A stretch of 64,000 nucleotides of DNA from Pseudomonas fulva (GTDB lineage Bacteria; Pseudomonadota; Gammaproteobacteria; Pseudomonadales; Pseudomonadaceae). Below the pieces are notes generated by a model. That model worked only from the letters and a program-made list of their open reading frames with translations. It did no database searches and was not told where the DNA came from. Location: positions 3,968,001-4,032,000 of the forward strand of contig NZ_CP082928.1 in NCBI RefSeq assembly GCF_023517795.1, written 5' to 3'. Numbering within the stretch: position 1 is the stretch's first letter; each line of letters opens with the position of its first letter. Both the position numbers and the translations under genes were made by a program. Shown here piece by piece: positions 28,894-38,039 of the stretch.

Positions 28894-29931
28894 TCAAGCC
28901 TTGCCATGCAGTGCGAAGGCGGCCAGGTCGCTGGGCACGAGGCCCGTCCAGCGTTTGAACGAGCGGCGGAAGTTGGTGATGTCGTTGAAGCCGAGTCGCT
29001 GCGCCACTTCATCGTTGTTGTAGCCCTTGACCTGGTAGAGGTAGAGCGCCAAATCGCGACGCGCCAGGTCGAGCCGCTCCTGAAAATGAGTGCCGTGTTT
29101 GCCGAGCTTGCGCTTGAGCGTGGCCGGGCTGGTGGCGAAGGCGCCGGCGACGCGCTCCAGGCTCAGCGGCTGACGGATATGGGCGCTGAGGTGAGCATGC
29201 AGTTCGTCGAGCAGGCTGTGCTGCCAGCCCCAGCGTTGCAGCTGCTCGGTGCAGGCCTGGCGGGCGACTCGCGCGCCCGTGGCGCCGCCATTCGGCCAGG
29301 GGCGCAGCAGGTATTCACGGGGCAGGCTCATGACCGTCGAAGGGCGGTCGAAACTCAGCGCGTCGCCCAGGTGCACCCAGTATTGCTCGACATGGTTCGG
29401 TTCGGCATAGGCGAACTGGAAGCGCCACGGCAGACGCTCGTTCTGCTTACGGCGAGAAAGGGCGACCACCGCGGTCATGCTCGCTTCGAGCAGAAAGGGC
29501 AGTCGCTCGGCGGCGCCGCAGCTGTCGCGCCAGTACAGGTGCAGGTAATGATCGTCCAGGTGCAACACGGGCGTCAGGAGCGGCGACAGCAGGGCGCGGT
29601 AGGTGACGAGATCCTCCAGCGCCTGCAGCAGATTGTCGGCCTGTTCCAGCAGATGGCTAGCCGCGCCGTAATGACCGGGCCACAGACGCTGGCCGAACAG
29701 GAAGCTGGTATCCGCCGCACTCAACAGCTTCTCGGCGTTGGCGATCAGACGCAGAAACTGGCCGGGGCTGATCCGTGCCTGGCCGGTGATGATGTCGTCA
29801 TAGAACAGCTCGCAACCCCGTAGCAGGTGATGGGTGTCGATACCGCGCGAGCGCGCCAGGTCGATCAATATGGCGGGCAGGTGGTGAGCGGCGATGAAGC
29901 GGCTGTCGCACTCGTAACCGGCGGCGCTCAT
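28894..29931 (-). CDS. AraC family transcriptional regulator
   Basis: A 345-residue regulator with an N-terminal arabinose-binding-like domain of the OruR/ArgR-type AraC subgroup and a C-terminal double HTH (about 245-340: LSLERVAGAFATSPATLKRKL, DEVAQRLGFNDITNFRRSFKRW in part). The start overlaps the end of the upstream GGDEF-like gene (ATGA), so the two form an operon. Effector unknown. Confidence 0.9.
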   Translation of the reverse strand: MSAAGYECDSRFIAAHHLPAILIDLARSRGIDTHHLLRGCELFYDDIITGQARISPGQFLRLIANAEKLLSAADTSFLFGQRLWPGHYGAASHLLEQADNLLQALEDLVTYRALLSPLLTPVLHLDDHYLHLYWRDSCGAAERLPFLLEASMTAVVALSRRKQNERLPWRFQFAYAEPNHVEQYWVHLGDALSFDRPSTVMSLPREYLLRPWPNGGATGARVARQACTEQLQRWGWQHSLLDELHAHLSAHIRQPLSLERVAGAFATSPATLKRKLGKHGTHFQERLDLARRDLALYLYQVKGYNNDEVAQRLGFNDITNFRRSFKRWTGLVPSDLAAFALHGKA

Positions 29932-30842
29932 GCGCTGCGCGCCAGGCGCGGTTTGGCACAGGCCAGGGCCAGGTTGAGGCGCTTGAGCAGTTGCGCTTCA
30001 TCTTCATCTAGGGCCATGACGGCGGCCACCGTGGCGCGCAGTTGCACGCGCTCGCCGTGGTGTTGGCTGCGATGGGCGAGGTTGGCGATGCTCTGGCGCA
30101 ATTCGCCCGCCATGCTCAGCGCCTGATGCTCGCCGGTGTTGGGCAGCACGGCGACGAAGCGGTCGCCGGCCAGCCGGCAGAGCATGTCCTGCTGGCGCAG
30201 GTTGAGCAGGAGCAACTGGGCGACGGCCTGCAGCACCTGATCGCCTTCATCCTGACCGTAGCGCTGGTTGACCAGGCTGAAATCGTCCAGGTCGATGGCC
30301 ACCACCGACAGCGGCTGCTGCTCGGTTCGCGCCTGCACCAGGGACTGTTGCAGGTGCTGGCGCAGGTACTGGGCGCCCGACAGCGGCGTGAGTTTGTCGA
30401 ACAGGCGGTGGTCGCGCAGCCGTTGCTCGCGCTTGCGCATCTGCTCGCTGATGGCGCGCTGCTCCTGCTGCAGGTGATACATACCCAGGGTCAGCAACAG
30501 CATGCCCACGGGCATGGGCGCGGTTTCCAGCCAGTTGTCCCAGATCGCCTCGGCGGGCAGGCGGATGAATTCGTCCAGGCAATCCATCCACATCGAGAAG
30601 GCGGTGAAGCACAACCCCAGCGACAGCAGGCGGGTGACGCGCCCGGCCGGGCGGCCACGCAGCAGCATGATCAGCCAGCCGCAGAGGATCAGGCAGGTGC
30701 CGCCTTCGCCGGCCACGTCCATCCAGTTGATCTCGGCCCAGCGCTTGATGTCGCCAGCGGCCAGGTAGATCAGCAGGCCGGCGTTGGCAGCCAGCACCAG
30801 CCCGGTCAGGGTCATGGCGTGCAGTTTCAACAACGACTTCAT
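29928..30842 (-). CDS. Membrane protein with degenerate GGDEF domain
   Basis: A 304-residue protein with about five N-terminal membrane helices, a linker helix (residues about 145-165) and a GGDEF-like domain beginning LFDKLTPLSGAQYLRQHL. The active-site motif reads AGDRF in place of GGDEF, and the metal-site stretch is IDLDDFSLVNQRYG. Diguanylate cyclase activity is therefore doubtful; a c-di-GMP or GTP sensor role is more likely. The ATG at 30842 is preceded by GGAGACC. It is translationally coupled to the AraC gene downstream. Confidence 0.85.
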   Translation of the reverse strand: MKSLLKLHAMTLTGLVLAANAGLLIYLAAGDIKRWAEINWMDVAGEGGTCLILCGWLIMLLRGRPAGRVTRLLSLGLCFTAFSMWMDCLDEFIRLPAEAIWDNWLETAPMPVGMLLLTLGMYHLQQEQRAISEQMRKREQRLRDHRLFDKLTPLSGAQYLRQHLQQSLVQARTEQQPLSVVAIDLDDFSLVNQRYGQDEGDQVLQAVAQLLLLNLRQQDMLCRLAGDRFVAVLPNTGEHQALSMAGELRQSIANLAHRSQHHGERVQLRATVAAVMALDEDEAQLLKRLNLALACAKPRLARSA

Positions 30843-30913
30843 GGGGGTCTCCTTGCAGCGCCGCTGGTGGGCGCTGCCGAGCATGCCGGGGCAATGTCTC
30901 AGAACGATGACGG

Positions 30914-32314
30914 TCATTTGTCCCGCGCGCTGCAGGGCAGGCCATCGGGGCCGCGCTCGGCGTTGCAGAAGCGCTCGGCCTGTTTCTCAAGCTTCGGTTC
31001 ATGCAGGTATTTATTGCCCTTGGCGTCGCGCTGGATATCGAAGGCGTCGTACAGGCGGTCGTCGGCGGTGTAGGTGCGCACGCTGAGGCGGTTCTGTTCC
31101 ACCGCGATGGTCTGGAACAGCTGGGTGTCCTCGGCGCTGCGGTCAGGCTGGGTGTGGGCGCGGTCGTTGAGGCCGTACATTTTCGAGCCGGTGACCGACA
31201 CCAGATACACCGGGCCGATGGGCTGGTTGGCCTGATGTGCCTGGCGGGTGGCATCGCGGCCGGCGGCGTGGGTCAGGCGGCTGTAGCAATGATCGTGGCC
31301 CTGCAGCACCAAATCGACCTTGTAGCGTTCGAGCAGCGGTTGCCAGGCGGCCTTCAGTTCTTCGGTGTCCTCGGGGCGCGCGCAGGTGTAGATCGGCTGG
31401 TGCATGACCACCACGTTCCAGGTCGCCTGGCTGGTCTTCAGGGCGTTTTCCAGCCAGCGGGTCTGGTTCTCGAGGGTGCCGAGGTCGAGCGCCGAGGTGC
31501 CGTCCAGCACCACGAAACGCACGCCCTGGTAGTCGCTGACGTAGCTGGTATCGGCCACGCCCTCGGCGCCGTTGCGCGGCAGGGCGAACTGAGCGGGGAA
31601 ATGCGCGCCAAGGGTGCGGCTCTCGCTACCGTCGGCCTGTACGGTGTCGATGTACTCGTGGTTGCCGGCGGCCACCAGTTGCGGGATGGCGGCATAGGCC
31701 CAGCCGCCGGCCTGGTTCCACTCGCCCCATTCGTCGTCATGGGCCAGCTCGTCGCGCGAGGCGACCAGATCACCGGCGTGCACCACCAGCGCTGGGCGGG
31801 CGACGCTGCGCAGCGCCTGGCGGATAGTGCGTGAGGCCACGGCGAGGATGTCGTTCTGGGTATCGCCCAGGTACAGGAACGTGAACGGTGCGAAGGTCTG
31901 CCTGGCGGTGCGAAACTGATGCCACTCGCTCCAGCCGGCGCTGCCCTTGACCCGATACACGTAGGCGGTATCGGGGGTCAGCTGTTCCAGGCGCACCTGG
32001 TGGTAGTTGGAGGGGCCGTTCTCGGCGTCCACTCGGCGGGTCTGCCCACTGCGTGGCTGCGCCTTGGCGGTCAACTGTGGCCCGGCCAGCGCCGGGCCGA
32101 ACTCCAGCTGGGCAATGCCTTGCTGCACATCGGTGCGAAAGCTGATGGCCAGCTGTGTTGCGGCATCTGCGCCCGGCGTCAGCACGATGCGGTCGGCCAG
32201 GTTACCTGCGGCGTAGGGCTGGCCGGGCGAATGCGGCGCGGGCTGTTGGGCAAAGGACGGGGAGCAGGTCAGGGCGGTGGCCAGTAACGTGGCCAGCAGC
32301 AGGGGGCGATGCAT
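30914..32314 (-). CDS. Secreted purple-acid-phosphatase-like metallophosphoesterase
   Basis: A 466-residue exported enzyme with signal peptide MHRPLLLATLLATALTCSPSFAQ, an N-terminal fibronectin-like domain and a calcineurin-type core with all five metal motifs: GDTQND, GDLVAS, GNHEY, HQPIY and GHDHCYSR. It would release phosphate from organic phosphomonoesters or diesters in the periplasm or outside the cell. AAGGAAACCGCTC precedes the ATG. A Pho-box-like site lies 58 bp upstream, and it is divergent from the phytase-TonB operon, supporting control by PhoB. Confidence 0.88.
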   Translation of the reverse strand: MHRPLLLATLLATALTCSPSFAQQPAPHSPGQPYAAGNLADRIVLTPGADAATQLAISFRTDVQQGIAQLEFGPALAGPQLTAKAQPRSGQTRRVDAENGPSNYHQVRLEQLTPDTAYVYRVKGSAGWSEWHQFRTARQTFAPFTFLYLGDTQNDILAVASRTIRQALRSVARPALVVHAGDLVASRDELAHDDEWGEWNQAGGWAYAAIPQLVAAGNHEYIDTVQADGSESRTLGAHFPAQFALPRNGAEGVADTSYVSDYQGVRFVVLDGTSALDLGTLENQTRWLENALKTSQATWNVVVMHQPIYTCARPEDTEELKAAWQPLLERYKVDLVLQGHDHCYSRLTHAAGRDATRQAHQANQPIGPVYLVSVTGSKMYGLNDRAHTQPDRSAEDTQLFQTIAVEQNRLSVRTYTADDRLYDAFDIQRDAKGNKYLHEPKLEKQAERFCNAERGPDGLPCSARDK

Positions 32315-32371
32315 GAGCGGTTTCCTTGGGTAAGGCTGAGGAGCGTTGGGGCGCCAAGGAAACAAAGGCGT

Positions 32372-32389
32372 ATGACGGTTCGGTTACCA
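32372..32389 (-). promoter_or_regulatory. Pho-box-like site upstream of the phosphatase
   Basis: On the minus strand the site reads TGGTAACCGAACCGTCAT. The second half CCGTCAT matches the CTGTCAT half-site at six of seven positions, with four bases of spacing and a weaker first half (four of seven). Proposed PhoB binding site. Confidence 0.45.
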
Positions 32390-32668
32390 GCCAGGGGGTC
32401 GATTCGGCTCAGGTCATCGCTGCGAGAAAAGGCAAATTTTCAGGCTGATTTAAGCGTAGGTGAGTCTCGCGTCCGCCCCTGCAGAGTTCTCATAACCAGG
32501 CGCATGGCGCGCTGGCAGCAGCGCTCCGCAGCCGCCAACGCACGGTTCCGTCGCTTGCTGAAATCGGGCTGGCGACGCTTATCCCAGGGTGCAGGGGGAG
32601 GTCAATTCAGCTCAATTCACCTGGTCTACGGCCGTAAAACCGTGCTTTCAACGCCTGGCTCGCCGAGT

Positions 32669-32686
32669 CTGTCACGCAAGTGCCAT
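32669..32686 (+). promoter_or_regulatory. Pho-box-like site upstream of the phytase/TonB operon
   Basis: CTGTCACGCAAGTGCCAT has CTGTCAC (six of seven with CTGTCAT), a four-base spacer and GTGCCAT (five of seven). It lies 66 bp before the receptor GTG, a usual place for a PhoB site replacing a -35 box. Confidence 0.5.
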
Positions 32687-32751
32687 AAAGGATTTCTAGC
32701 TTTCGCTGCCATTGCCTGGTGTCGCCAGGGTCATCGAACGAGGGAATCAAG

Positions 32752-35226
32752 GTGGCAAAGCCATTTCGTCATAGCCGCAATGCCGGTTTTCGCGTCAGCC
32801 TGCTGACCATCGCCATCAGCGCCGCGCCGGCCTGGGCAGAAGAAGCGATCGAGCGCGTCGAGGTGATCGGCCAGGCCGCCAGCATCGACAAGGCGCTGCG
32901 CGATCAGAAGAGCGCCGACAGCATCAAGAGCGTGGTGCACGCCGACGGCGTCGGCCAGTTGCCGGACGACAACGCCGCCGAAGCCTTGCAGCGTATTCCC
33001 GGCCTGTCGGTAGAACGCGATCAGGGCGAGGGCCGCTTCGTCAGCGTGCGCGGCATCGCCCCGGACCTGAACAGCGTGACCATCAACGGCACCCTGGTAC
33101 CGGCGCCGGAAGGCGACCGCCGCGCGGTGGCCCTGGATGTGCTGCCCGCCGAACTGGTGCAGTCGCTGTCGGTGGTCAAGAGCCTGACCCCGGACATGGA
33201 TGCCAACTCCCTAGGCGGCACCATCGAGGTGGAGAGCCTGTCGGCCTTCGACCATGACGGTCTGTTCTACACCCTGTCCGGTGAAGGCAGCCACGACACC
33301 AACGTCAGCAAGAACAGTCCCAAGTTGTCCGGCGCCATCAGTGACCGCTTCAGCCTAGGCGACGGTACCGACAATTTCGGTGTAGCGGCGGCGTTCAGCT
33401 GGCAGAAGCGCAAGTTCGGCTCGGAAAACGTCGAGACCGGCGGCGCCTGGGATTTCGACGATGGTGCGCGGCTGGGAGAGGTCGAGCAGCGTGACTACGA
33501 GATCACCCGTGAGCGTACCGGCTTTGGCCTGAACTTCGATTACCAGCCCGACGATTACTCCAATTACTACCTGCGCACCCTGTACAGCAAGTTCAAGGAT
33601 ACCGAGACGCGCAACGCCGCCGGTGTCGAGTTCGCCGATGCCCAGGCCTCGGGCGAGCGCGGTGACGCCGAAGGCTGGCGCGACCTGAAATCGCGCCAGG
33701 ACACCCAGGAAATCCAGTCCTACGTATTCGGCGGCGAACGCATGCTCGACCTGTGGACGATCAGCGGCCAGGCCGGTTACAGCCAGGCCACCGAGAAGGA
33801 TCCGGGCGGCATCGCCGGGGCGAAGTTCGCCGGTGATTTCACCGACGTCGGCTTCGACGGCACGCGCAAACCACACCTGAGCGTGGGCAGTGGGTTCTAT
33901 GATCCGGCGGCCTTCGAGCTCGACGAAGTGGAATGGGAGAAGGTCAGCGGCAAGGATCAGGAAAAGAACATCCGGCTGGACCTGGCCCGCGACTACGACC
34001 TGGCCGGCAATGCCGCCCAGGTCAAATTCGGCGGCAAGCTCAGCCGCCGCGACAAGACCAGCGACACCGAGGTGTGGGTCTACGACGACTTCAGCGGCAT
34101 CGACCTGGTCGGCCTGCAGAGCGGCAACGTCGACTATTCCCTGGGCAACTTCGGCAACGGTATCAGCGCCGGCGCCATCAAGGATCTGATCGGTGGCCTG
34201 GATCGCAGCCAGTTCTACGACGAGGAAAACTCGCGCATCAACGACTTTGACATGCGTGAGGACATCAACGCGGCCTACCTGATGAACACCCTGGATGTAG
34301 ACGACTGGCGCCTCATCGCCGGCCTGCGTTACGAGGGCACCGAGTTCGAGGCCAAGGGCACTGGCCTGCGTGATGGCGTCTACGAGGACAGCCACAGCAA
34401 CAACCGCTATGACCACTGGCTGCCGGGGCTGCATGTACGCTATCAGTTGTCGCCTTCCACGGCCGTGCGCGCCGCCTGGACCAACACCGTGGTGCGCCCG
34501 ACCTTCGGCCAACTGGCACCGGGCTTTGCCATTGACGGCGGCGATGCGTCGTTCGGCAACCCCGATCTCAAGCCGCTGGAGTCGATGAATTTTGACCTCG
34601 GCATCGAGCACTACATGGGCCGTGCCGGCGTGGTCTCGGGCTTCCTGTTCTACAAGGACATCGACAACTTCATCTACAACACCGACCTGGCCGGCAGCGG
34701 TGCCTGGGTGGACTTCGACGAGGCGCTGAGCTTTGAGAATGGCAGCGGCGCCAAGCTCTATGGCGTCGAGCTGGCCTACTCGCAGAAATTCGACTGGCTG
34801 CCGGCGCCGTGGAACGGCGTGCTGCTGGGCGCCAACCTGACCCTGAGCAAATCCGACGCCAGTATCGAAGGGCAGGGCGCCAAGCGCACCATCGACTTGC
34901 CGAACCAGTCCGACACGGTGGGCAACCTCATGGTCGGTTGGGAGAACGATCGCTTCAACCTGCGGGTGGCGGCCAACTACAAGTCCAGCTACCTGTACGA
35001 GATCGGTTCGGTCGAGGACAAGCGCAACGACCTGTACGTCGATGATCAGCTGTTCGTCGATTTCAAAGCCGGCTACTTCATTACCCCAGAACTGCAGCTG
35101 ACCTTCGAGGCGCAGAACATCACTGACGAGTCCTACTACGTGTACACCGGGCGCCACGCATACAACGCCCAGTACGAGGAGTACGGCCCGACCTACAAGG
35201 TTGGCCTGACCCTGACGCACTTCTGA
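32752..35226 (+). CDS. TonB-dependent receptor, Xanthomonas/Caulobacter type (phytate-associated)
   Basis: An 824-residue receptor. The signal peptide ends APAWA, the plug contains RGIAPDLNSVTINGTL and LPAELVQSLSVVKSLTPDMDA (in part), and the barrel ends LTLTHF. This text is typical of the TonB-Xanth-Caul subfamily, many members of which import carbohydrates or phosphate-rich compounds rather than siderophores. The GTG start at 32752 has GAGGGAATCAAG upstream and directly begins the signal peptide. It is first gene of a same-strand set with phytase and ExbB/ExbD/TonB, behind a Pho-box-like site. Substrate inferred: phytate or a lower inositol phosphate. Confidence 0.88.
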   Translation: MAKPFRHSRNAGFRVSLLTIAISAAPAWAEEAIERVEVIGQAASIDKALRDQKSADSIKSVVHADGVGQLPDDNAAEALQRIPGLSVERDQGEGRFVSVRGIAPDLNSVTINGTLVPAPEGDRRAVALDVLPAELVQSLSVVKSLTPDMDANSLGGTIEVESLSAFDHDGLFYTLSGEGSHDTNVSKNSPKLSGAISDRFSLGDGTDNFGVAAAFSWQKRKFGSENVETGGAWDFDDGARLGEVEQRDYEITRERTGFGLNFDYQPDDYSNYYLRTLYSKFKDTETRNAAGVEFADAQASGERGDAEGWRDLKSRQDTQEIQSYVFGGERMLDLWTISGQAGYSQATEKDPGGIAGAKFAGDFTDVGFDGTRKPHLSVGSGFYDPAAFELDEVEWEKVSGKDQEKNIRLDLARDYDLAGNAAQVKFGGKLSRRDKTSDTEVWVYDDFSGIDLVGLQSGNVDYSLGNFGNGISAGAIKDLIGGLDRSQFYDEENSRINDFDMREDINAAYLMNTLDVDDWRLIAGLRYEGTEFEAKGTGLRDGVYEDSHSNNRYDHWLPGLHVRYQLSPSTAVRAAWTNTVVRPTFGQLAPGFAIDGGDASFGNPDLKPLESMNFDLGIEHYMGRAGVVSGFLFYKDIDNFIYNTDLAGSGAWVDFDEALSFENGSGAKLYGVELAYSQKFDWLPAPWNGVLLGANLTLSKSDASIEGQGAKRTIDLPNQSDTVGNLMVGWENDRFNLRVAANYKSSYLYEIGSVEDKRNDLYVDDQLFVDFKAGYFITPELQLTFEAQNITDESYYVYTGRHAYNAQYEEYGPTYKVGLTLTHF

Positions 35227-35306
35227 CGGCGCGACCCACCCATACGCCTCGCGGGCCATGCCCGCGAATGGCCTGTCACTTTTAGATATCAGGACATCCT
35301 TCTTTC

Positions 35307-37220
35307 ATGCGTCTTTTCAATTTGTCCCTGTTGGGGCTCTGCGTCGCTCTGGCCGCCTGCCAGAGCAGTGAGTCGCGCGAGCCCGCCATGGTCGTTCCAG
35401 AGCTGACGATCAACAAAACCGTGATCGCCACCGAAAGCACCCAGTGGCTGACGCCGGTAGCGTTTCTCGCCGATGCCCAGCGCCTGCAGGTGGCGCGTAG
35501 CGGTCTGCAGGTGATCGGTCGCGACGGTCAGGTTATCAGCGAGCTGCCGGGCCGCTTCGAAACCCTGGATCACCGTGCCGATGCCCATGGCGTGCTGGTC
35601 GCCAGCCTCGACCGCAAACGCCAGCAGGCGCTGCTGACGCGCTTCGACTCCGCGCAGCAGTGGAGCGCGCCGCGTTATCTGCCGAAAACCCGTTTTGCCA
35701 TCGAAGGCCTGTGCCTGTACCGCGACGGTGCGCGCAACGACTTTCTGTTCCTGATTGGCGAAGAGGGCATCGGCGAACAGTGGCTGGTGGCCGAACAGAG
35801 TCGGCCGCTGGCTGAACCGCGCCGGGTGCGCACCCTGAGCCTGCCGCCGCAGAGTGGTTTCTGCCAGGTCGATGACCGCAGCAACAGTCTTTACGTGAAC
35901 GAAGAAAACGTCGGGCTGTGGCGCTATGACGCCGGCGCCGAAGCACCGCTGGTGCGTGAGCCGGTCGAGCTGGTCGCGCCTTTCGGTGAGCTTCGCCAGA
36001 ACGCCGCTGGCATGGCGGTATTGCCCGATGCACTGCTGCTGCTCGATGCCGGCGCTGCCAACCTGCACCTGTATCAGCGCAGCGCCTCGCAGTGGCAGCG
36101 CGCCGGTGTGGTGAGCCTGGCGGGCCTTCATGAGCCGGAGCAGATTAGCGTGCGCTCGACTGCGCAGGGGCTCGACCTGCTGCTGGTCGACGACGCAGGC
36201 GTGCGCAGCGCTTTGTTGACCTGGACGCCTCAGCGCACCGAACCACAGCCGAGCATCCCGGTGCTTGCGCCCCTGGTGCAGACCGATGGTGTGCCCAGCC
36301 TTGGCGATGCGGCGGACGACCCGGCGATCTGGATCGACCGCGCGCACCCCGAGCGCAGCCGTGTGCTGGGCACTGACAAGAAGGGCGGCCTGCTCGCCTA
36401 CGACCTGGCCGGCAAGCAGCTGCAGAGCCTGCGCGTCGGTCGTCTGAACAACGTCGACGTGCGGCCCGGCTTCCAACTGGGCGAGCGCCAGGTCGATCTG
36501 GCCGTGGCCAGCAACCGTGATCACAACAGCCTGCATCTATTCGCCATCGACCCGGTCAGCGGCGTGCTCGCCGACATTGGCCAGATCGCCACGCCGCTCA
36601 AGGAAATCTACGGCCTGTGCCTGTTCAAGGATCGCCAGGGCGCCATCCATGCCATCGCCAACGACAAGGACGGCAGCTTTCTGCAGTACCGCCTGGGCAG
36701 TGTGGACGGCAAGGCCAGCGGTCAGCTGGTGCGCCGCTTTAAGACCGACACCCAACCCGAGGGCTGTGTGGTCGATGACCGTAACGAGCGCCTGTACATC
36801 GGCGAGGAAGACGTCGCGGTGTGGGCGCTGGATGCGCGCGCCGAGGCGCCGACCACCTTCGATCAGGTGATCGCCGTCGGTGGCCCGGTCAAGGACGACA
36901 TCGAGGGACTGGGGCTTTACCACGGCGAGCACCGCGACTACCTGGTGATCTCCAGCCAGGGCAACGACAGCTACGTGGTGGTCGAGGCGCAGGCGCCGTA
37001 CCGGCTGCGCGGCAGTTTTCGCATAGGCCTGAACGCCGCGCGGGGTATCGACGGAGCCTCGGAGACCGACGGACTGGACGTCACCTCGGCCAACCTCGGC
37101 GGGCCCTGGAGCTCTGGCCTGCTGGTGGTGCAGGACGGCCGCAAGCGCATGCCCGAGGGTAACCAGAACTACAAGTACGTGCCCTGGACGGCGGTCGCCG
37201 CCGCGCTAGGCCTGGAGTGA
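35307..37220 (+). CDS. Two-domain beta-propeller phytase lipoprotein
   Basis: A 637-residue 3-phytase. The signal sequence ends with a lipobox (LAAC). The C-terminal half (from about residue 310) is a complete beta-propeller phytase: DAADDPAIWID (about 334-344), GTDKKGGLLAYDL, NNVDVRPGF, EIYGLCL, TQPEGCVVDD and DIEGLGLY. The N-terminal half repeats the propeller blades imperfectly (IEGLCLYRD, GFCQVDDRSNSLYV), as in dual-domain phytases. It would remove phosphates from Ca-phytate at the cell surface. The gene begins 80 bp after the receptor. Confidence 0.92.
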   Translation: MRLFNLSLLGLCVALAACQSSESREPAMVVPELTINKTVIATESTQWLTPVAFLADAQRLQVARSGLQVIGRDGQVISELPGRFETLDHRADAHGVLVASLDRKRQQALLTRFDSAQQWSAPRYLPKTRFAIEGLCLYRDGARNDFLFLIGEEGIGEQWLVAEQSRPLAEPRRVRTLSLPPQSGFCQVDDRSNSLYVNEENVGLWRYDAGAEAPLVREPVELVAPFGELRQNAAGMAVLPDALLLLDAGAANLHLYQRSASQWQRAGVVSLAGLHEPEQISVRSTAQGLDLLLVDDAGVRSALLTWTPQRTEPQPSIPVLAPLVQTDGVPSLGDAADDPAIWIDRAHPERSRVLGTDKKGGLLAYDLAGKQLQSLRVGRLNNVDVRPGFQLGERQVDLAVASNRDHNSLHLFAIDPVSGVLADIGQIATPLKEIYGLCLFKDRQGAIHAIANDKDGSFLQYRLGSVDGKASGQLVRRFKTDTQPEGCVVDDRNERLYIGEEDVAVWALDARAEAPTTFDQVIAVGGPVKDDIEGLGLYHGEHRDYLVISSQGNDSYVVVEAQAPYRLRGSFRIGLNAARGIDGASETDGLDVTSANLGGPWSSGLLVVQDGRKRMPEGNQNYKYVPWTAVAAALGLE

Positions 37221-37309
37221 GACGAACGGCGTTGCGCCTGTCATCAGTGCGCAACGTGCTGGTCTTCCAATGTGAGCCCTCGGGCTCGAGCAATTGAAGG
37301 AAATCCGTG

Positions 37310-38026
37310 ATGCAAAACCAAGCCCACCTCGAACACATGACCGTCTGGGGCCTGATCACCGAAGCCAGCATTGTCGTGCAGGCGGTAATGCTTTGCCTGG
37401 TGCTGGCCTCGCTGGCCAGCTGGTACCTGATCGTCCAGCGCGGCGCCGTTCTGCGGCGCAGCGAGCAGTTGGCCAAGGCCTTTCTCAAGCGCTTTCGTAC
37501 TGACGAGATCGGTGGCCTGTACCGCGAAGGCAGCCAGCAGGATCTGCCGGCCGACGCTGCCCTGCAACGCATCTTCCTGGCCGGCTACCAGAGTTTCAGC
37601 CAGCTTCAGCCCCATGCCGGCAACAGCGCCGAAGCCGTACTCGACGGCGTCGAGCGCAGCCTCGCCGTCGCCATCGCCGAGCAGGAAGAACGCCTGGAGA
37701 AGGGCCTGCCATTTCTCGCCACGGTCGGCTCGGTGAGCCCCTACATCGGCCTGTTCGGCACAGTGTGGGGGATCATGAATTCCTTCTTGGGCCTGTCCCA
37801 GGTGCAGCAGGCCACGCTGTCCACCGTCGCACCCGGCATTGCCGAAGCACTGATCGCCACGGCCATCGGCCTGTTCGCGGCGATTCCTGCGGTGATGGCC
37901 TACAACCGCTTCTCGGCGCGCAGCCAGACGTTGATCGCCCGCTACTACGCCTTTGGCAACGAGCTGCAAGGGCGCCTGCACCGTCGCCTGAACGGCGCGG
38001 TGCCAAGCATGGCCGCAGCAGCCTGA
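37310..38026 (+). CDS. ExbB/TolQ-type proton channel subunit
   Basis: A 238-residue MotA/TolQ/ExbB family protein with three membrane segments (about 12-35, 125-150 and 160-185). It has the proton-path motif GLFGTVWGIMNSF and TAIGLFAAIPAVMAYN. The N-terminus (TVWGLITEASIVVQAVMLCLV) is closer to TolQ than to classical ExbB. A GTG one codon upstream (37307) is an equally possible start; AAGGA precedes both. It belongs with exbD and tonB directly downstream and energises the phytate receptor. Confidence 0.9.
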   Translation: MQNQAHLEHMTVWGLITEASIVVQAVMLCLVLASLASWYLIVQRGAVLRRSEQLAKAFLKRFRTDEIGGLYREGSQQDLPADAALQRIFLAGYQSFSQLQPHAGNSAEAVLDGVERSLAVAIAEQEERLEKGLPFLATVGSVSPYIGLFGTVWGIMNSFLGLSQVQQATLSTVAPGIAEALIATAIGLFAAIPAVMAYNRFSARSQTLIARYYAFGNELQGRLHRRLNGAVPSMAAAA

Positions 38027-38039
38027 GGAGGAGAGCACG

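Larger units (their letters stand above)
32315..32751. other. Divergent promoter region of the phosphate-scavenging locus
   Basis: 437 bp between the phosphatase and the TonB-receptor genes. It contains two Pho-box-like sites, one near each gene. No gene is supported in the GC-rich middle part. Confidence 0.6.

Noticed and set aside
33355..35259. 634-codon frame antisense to the TonB receptor
   Set aside because: Shadow frame; the receptor on the plus strand has full domain evidence.
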